This document shows positions 15,170 through 16,499 of a DNA stretch of 16,499 nucleotides, one piece after another. The DNA is from JBLHKS01 sp047620505. Its GTDB lineage: Bacteria; Verrucomicrobiota; Verrucomicrobiia; Verrucomicrobiales; DEV007. The position numbers and the translations under genes are program-made. The notes below the pieces were generated by a model. The model had not been told where the DNA came from. It saw only the letters and a program-made list of their open reading frames with translations, and did not search any database. Position 1 is the stretch's first letter, and each line of letters begins with the position of its first letter. The stretch lies in assembly GCA_047620505.1 (NCBI GenBank), contig JBLHKS010000156.1, positions 1-16,499 of the forward strand, given 5' to 3'.

Positions 15170-15182
15170 GTGATTTTCGTAG

Positions 15183-15449
15183 CAGTTTGGAGCCGGGACC
15201 CTTTGGGAGGACCGATTTAGCAGCTTTCTCATCGAGGATTCTGAGGACGCTCTGCGGACGATGGCGACCTACATCGATCTCAATTATCCCGCTGACGCGG
15301 GCTCTGCGGAGAGGCTTCGCCAAGTTTGAACCGCTGCCGCGGTTAAGCAGTCCGTGCGCGCTGGCATCGTCGATGATCCCAAAGACTATCGTTGGTCTGG
15401 TTATGCTGAAGCCGTTGGAGGCTCGCCGCGCGCCCGCGTCGCTCGATGA
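15183..15449 (+). pseudogene. Remnant of a REP-associated tyrosine transposase (RAYT, Y1/IS200-like)
   Basis: The plus frame at 15183-15284 reads ...GTLWEDRF...ALRTMATYIDLN, and the same frame at 15354-15449 reads VRAGIVDDPKDYRWSGYAEAVGGSPRAR..., followed by TGA. In RAYT proteins these two pieces are continuous (YIDLNPVRAGIV-DPKDYRW-GY-EAV). Here they are separated by about 66 bases that contain an in-frame TGA (15327-15329). The catalytic N-terminal part with the HUH histidines and tyrosine is missing, and the C-terminus is short. This is therefore a dead fragment of a single-strand transposase family known to move or maintain REP palindromes. It is flanked by the foldback element on the left and by a CAGCAGCTGCTG copy 9 bases after its stop. 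Confidence 0.8.
15285..15350. repeat. Hairpin-rich insertion within the RAYT remnant
   Basis: About 66 bases, in multiples of three, interrupt the transposase frame. They consist of consecutive mini-hairpins: CCCGC-tgac-GCGGG (15288-15301), CTCT-gcgg-AGAG (15302-15313), GGC-ttc-GCC (15313-15321) and AACCGC-tgcc-GCGGTT (15329-15344). The first and last share the core CCGCTG(A/C)CGCGG. The exact borders are uncertain by a few bases. Confidence 0.55.
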
Positions 15450-15458
15450 ATGATTCCG

Positions 15459-15471
15459 CCAGCAGCTGCTG
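15459..15471. repeat. CCAGCAGCTGCTG palindromic repeat between RAYT remnant and intI
   Basis: An exact copy of the palindrome, 9 bases after the TGA of the RAYT remnant and 13 bases beyond the stop of the integrase gene on the minus strand. The extended plus-strand sequence GCCAGCAGCTGCTGACTCG is shared with the complement of the copy at 9887. Confidence 0.7.
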
Positions 15472-15484
15472 ACTCGTTAACACC

Positions 15485-16438
15485 TCACAAGTCGTCCAAA
15501 GGGCTCGCGATCTCCCCGCGCATCGCCTTCACCACATGCGTGTAGACTTCCGTCGTCCGTACATCGCTGTGTCCCAGCAACTCCTGGATCGAGCGCAAGT
15601 CCACCCCCTTCAACAACAGATGCGTTGCGAACGAGTGGCGCAACGTGCGGGCCGTCACTTTCTTGCTCAGCTTCGCCGCCCGCGCCGCCACCTGGATCGC
15701 CCGGCTTACCGTCACTTCGTGCAAATGATGGCGCCGCTCGACTCCGCTTCGTGGATCCCGGGATATCGATCTAGAGGGGAACACCCAGAACCACTCCCAG
15801 CTTTCGGCCCAGGCTGGTGCCTTTCGCTCCAGAGCCGTCGGCATCGCAACTCCCGGCAGTCCCGTTTCGCGATCGGAATCATGAAGTTGGCGCCCGAACT
15901 GCGTCTGCCGTTCGAGTTCTTCGGCCATGTTTCTCGGGAGGCTTAACATCCGGTCCTTGTCCCCCTTGCCTTGACGAACCGTCAGCGTGCCGCCCTCTAA
16001 ATCCAGATCCTTCACCCGAAGACGAAGACTTTCCTGCAATCTCAGCCCGCAACCGTAAAGGAGCTTGGTCGCGATCGCTCCCTCGCCGCGCAGCTCCCCT
16101 AGTAATCGCTTCACTTCATCTGACGTCAGCACCACCGGCAGACGCGGCTTCTTGCGGGCCCGCAGTGCGTCGATTCCCTCCAATTCCTTCCCCAGAACTT
16201 CCCGGTACAAAAACACCAGCGCGTTCAACGCCTGATTTTGGGTCGCCGCGGCCACGTCTCGATTCACCGCGAGGTGAGTCAAAAAAGCCTGCACTTCAGG
16301 GGCTCCCATTTCCTCCGGATGCCGAATCGGCTCGAAGTGCCGCACGAAGGACTTGTACCAGCCGACGTAAGTCGCCTCTGTGCGCCTTGAGTAGTGGCGC
16401 AGCCGTATCGCCTCCCGAATTCGATCCTCGATTTTCAT
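15485..16438 (-). CDS. intI: Integron integrase (IntI-type tyrosine recombinase), catalytic His changed to Arg
   Basis: A 317-residue protein. Residues of about 1-85 form the SAM-like core-binding domain and the rest the tyrosine recombinase domain. The extra domain that marks IntI proteins is present at about 193-232 (ALERKAP..ESWEWFWVFPS....DPRSG, followed by RRHH), so this is not an ordinary XerC/D or phage integrase. Catalytic residues: Arg133 (GLRLQES), a Lys at 158 or 161, Arg267, His290 (LLGHSDV) and Tyr299 (TEVYTHV). The box normally HTLRHSF reads RTLRHSF, so the usual His is Arg264 (codon CGC in place of CAC). The start at 16438 has no strong ribosome binding site. In the common integron layout attI and the cassettes lie upstream of this start, beyond the right edge. 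Confidence 0.92.
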   Translation of the reverse strand: MKIEDRIREAIRLRHYSRRTEATYVGWYKSFVRHFEPIRHPEEMGAPEVQAFLTHLAVNRDVAAATQNQALNALVFLYREVLGKELEGIDALRARKKPRLPVVLTSDEVKRLLGELRGEGAIATKLLYGCGLRLQESLRLRVKDLDLEGGTLTVRQGKGDKDRMLSLPRNMAEELERQTQFGRQLHDSDRETGLPGVAMPTALERKAPAWAESWEWFWVFPSRSISRDPRSGVERRHHLHEVTVSRAIQVAARAAKLSKKVTARTLRHSFATHLLLKGVDLRSIQELLGHSDVRTTEVYTHVVKAMRGEIASPLDDL

Positions 16439-16499
16439 GAGTCAAGTTGTCCGATTACAAATGTCGCTTTTCGTGCAAATGGCGGATTCGTCAAACATT
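16439..16499 (-). promoter_or_regulatory. Upstream region of intI (edge of window)
   Basis: Only 61 bases are available. A promoter for the integrase and the attI site would be expected here or just beyond. I find no convincing -35/-10 pair, no LexA-type operator and no clear GTTRRRY core site. Confidence 0.2.

Noticed and set aside
15187..15453. Plus-strand open frame of 88 codons over the RAYT remnant
   Set aside because: It is the wrong frame; the recognisable transposase peptides are in the frame beginning at 15183, interrupted by a TGA.

Overview
This is a mid-GC bacterial chromosome segment, most likely from the Verrucomicrobiota (possibly Opitutae). The inference rests on gene content. 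There is a prepilin-like protein carrying a von Willebrand A (VWA) domain, a BatA-type VWA membrane protein, a DUF5069 domain, a beta-helix surface protein with a planctomycete/verrucomicrobial style C-terminus, a REP-associated transposase (RAYT) remnant and an integron-type integrase. No rRNA, tRNA or CRISPR array was seen.

Layout. Positions 1-1896 (-) hold the N-terminal 632 residues of a prepilin-like, chitobiase-C-like and VWA protein that runs off the left edge. It is transcribed divergently from a secreted S9 prolyl-oligopeptidase-family peptidase (2147-4228, +). From 9305 down to 4232 a tightly packed minus-strand run encodes, in order of transcription: an SGNH hydrolase, an exported isochorismatase-like cysteine hydrolase, a PPK2 polyphosphate kinase, a VapB/VapC-like pair and a BatA/VWA membrane protein. 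Overlaps of 4 bases or gaps of a few bases suggest translational coupling from the isochorismatase gene onward. A clear intrinsic terminator (9341-9375) separates this run from the upstream gene at 9402-10802. That gene is an unusual fusion of a 3-hydroxyisobutyrate-dehydrogenase-like protein to a DUF5069 protein. Further right, still on the minus strand, are a small membrane TPR protein (10954-11538) and a 741-residue secreted beta-helix protein (11612-13837).

The right end (about 14-16.5 kb) looks accessory. It holds a lone methyltransferase-like gene, a 165-bp full-length imperfect palindrome (foldback/MITE-like), a broken RAYT fragment interrupted by a run of mini-hairpins, and an integron integrase gene (intI). 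In intI the catalytic histidine of the HxxR box reads as arginine.

The most distinctive non-coding signal is a short palindrome, CAGCAGCTGCTG, usually extended to GCCAGCAGCTGCTG(G/A)C. Six exact copies and one near-copy are spread over the window. Three lie 0, 3 and 13 bases after stop codons of minus-strand genes. One forms part of the linker of the dehydrogenase-DUF5069 fusion. The in-gene copies are read in all three frames, which points to a DNA-level element, perhaps a REP-like family related to the RAYT remnant.
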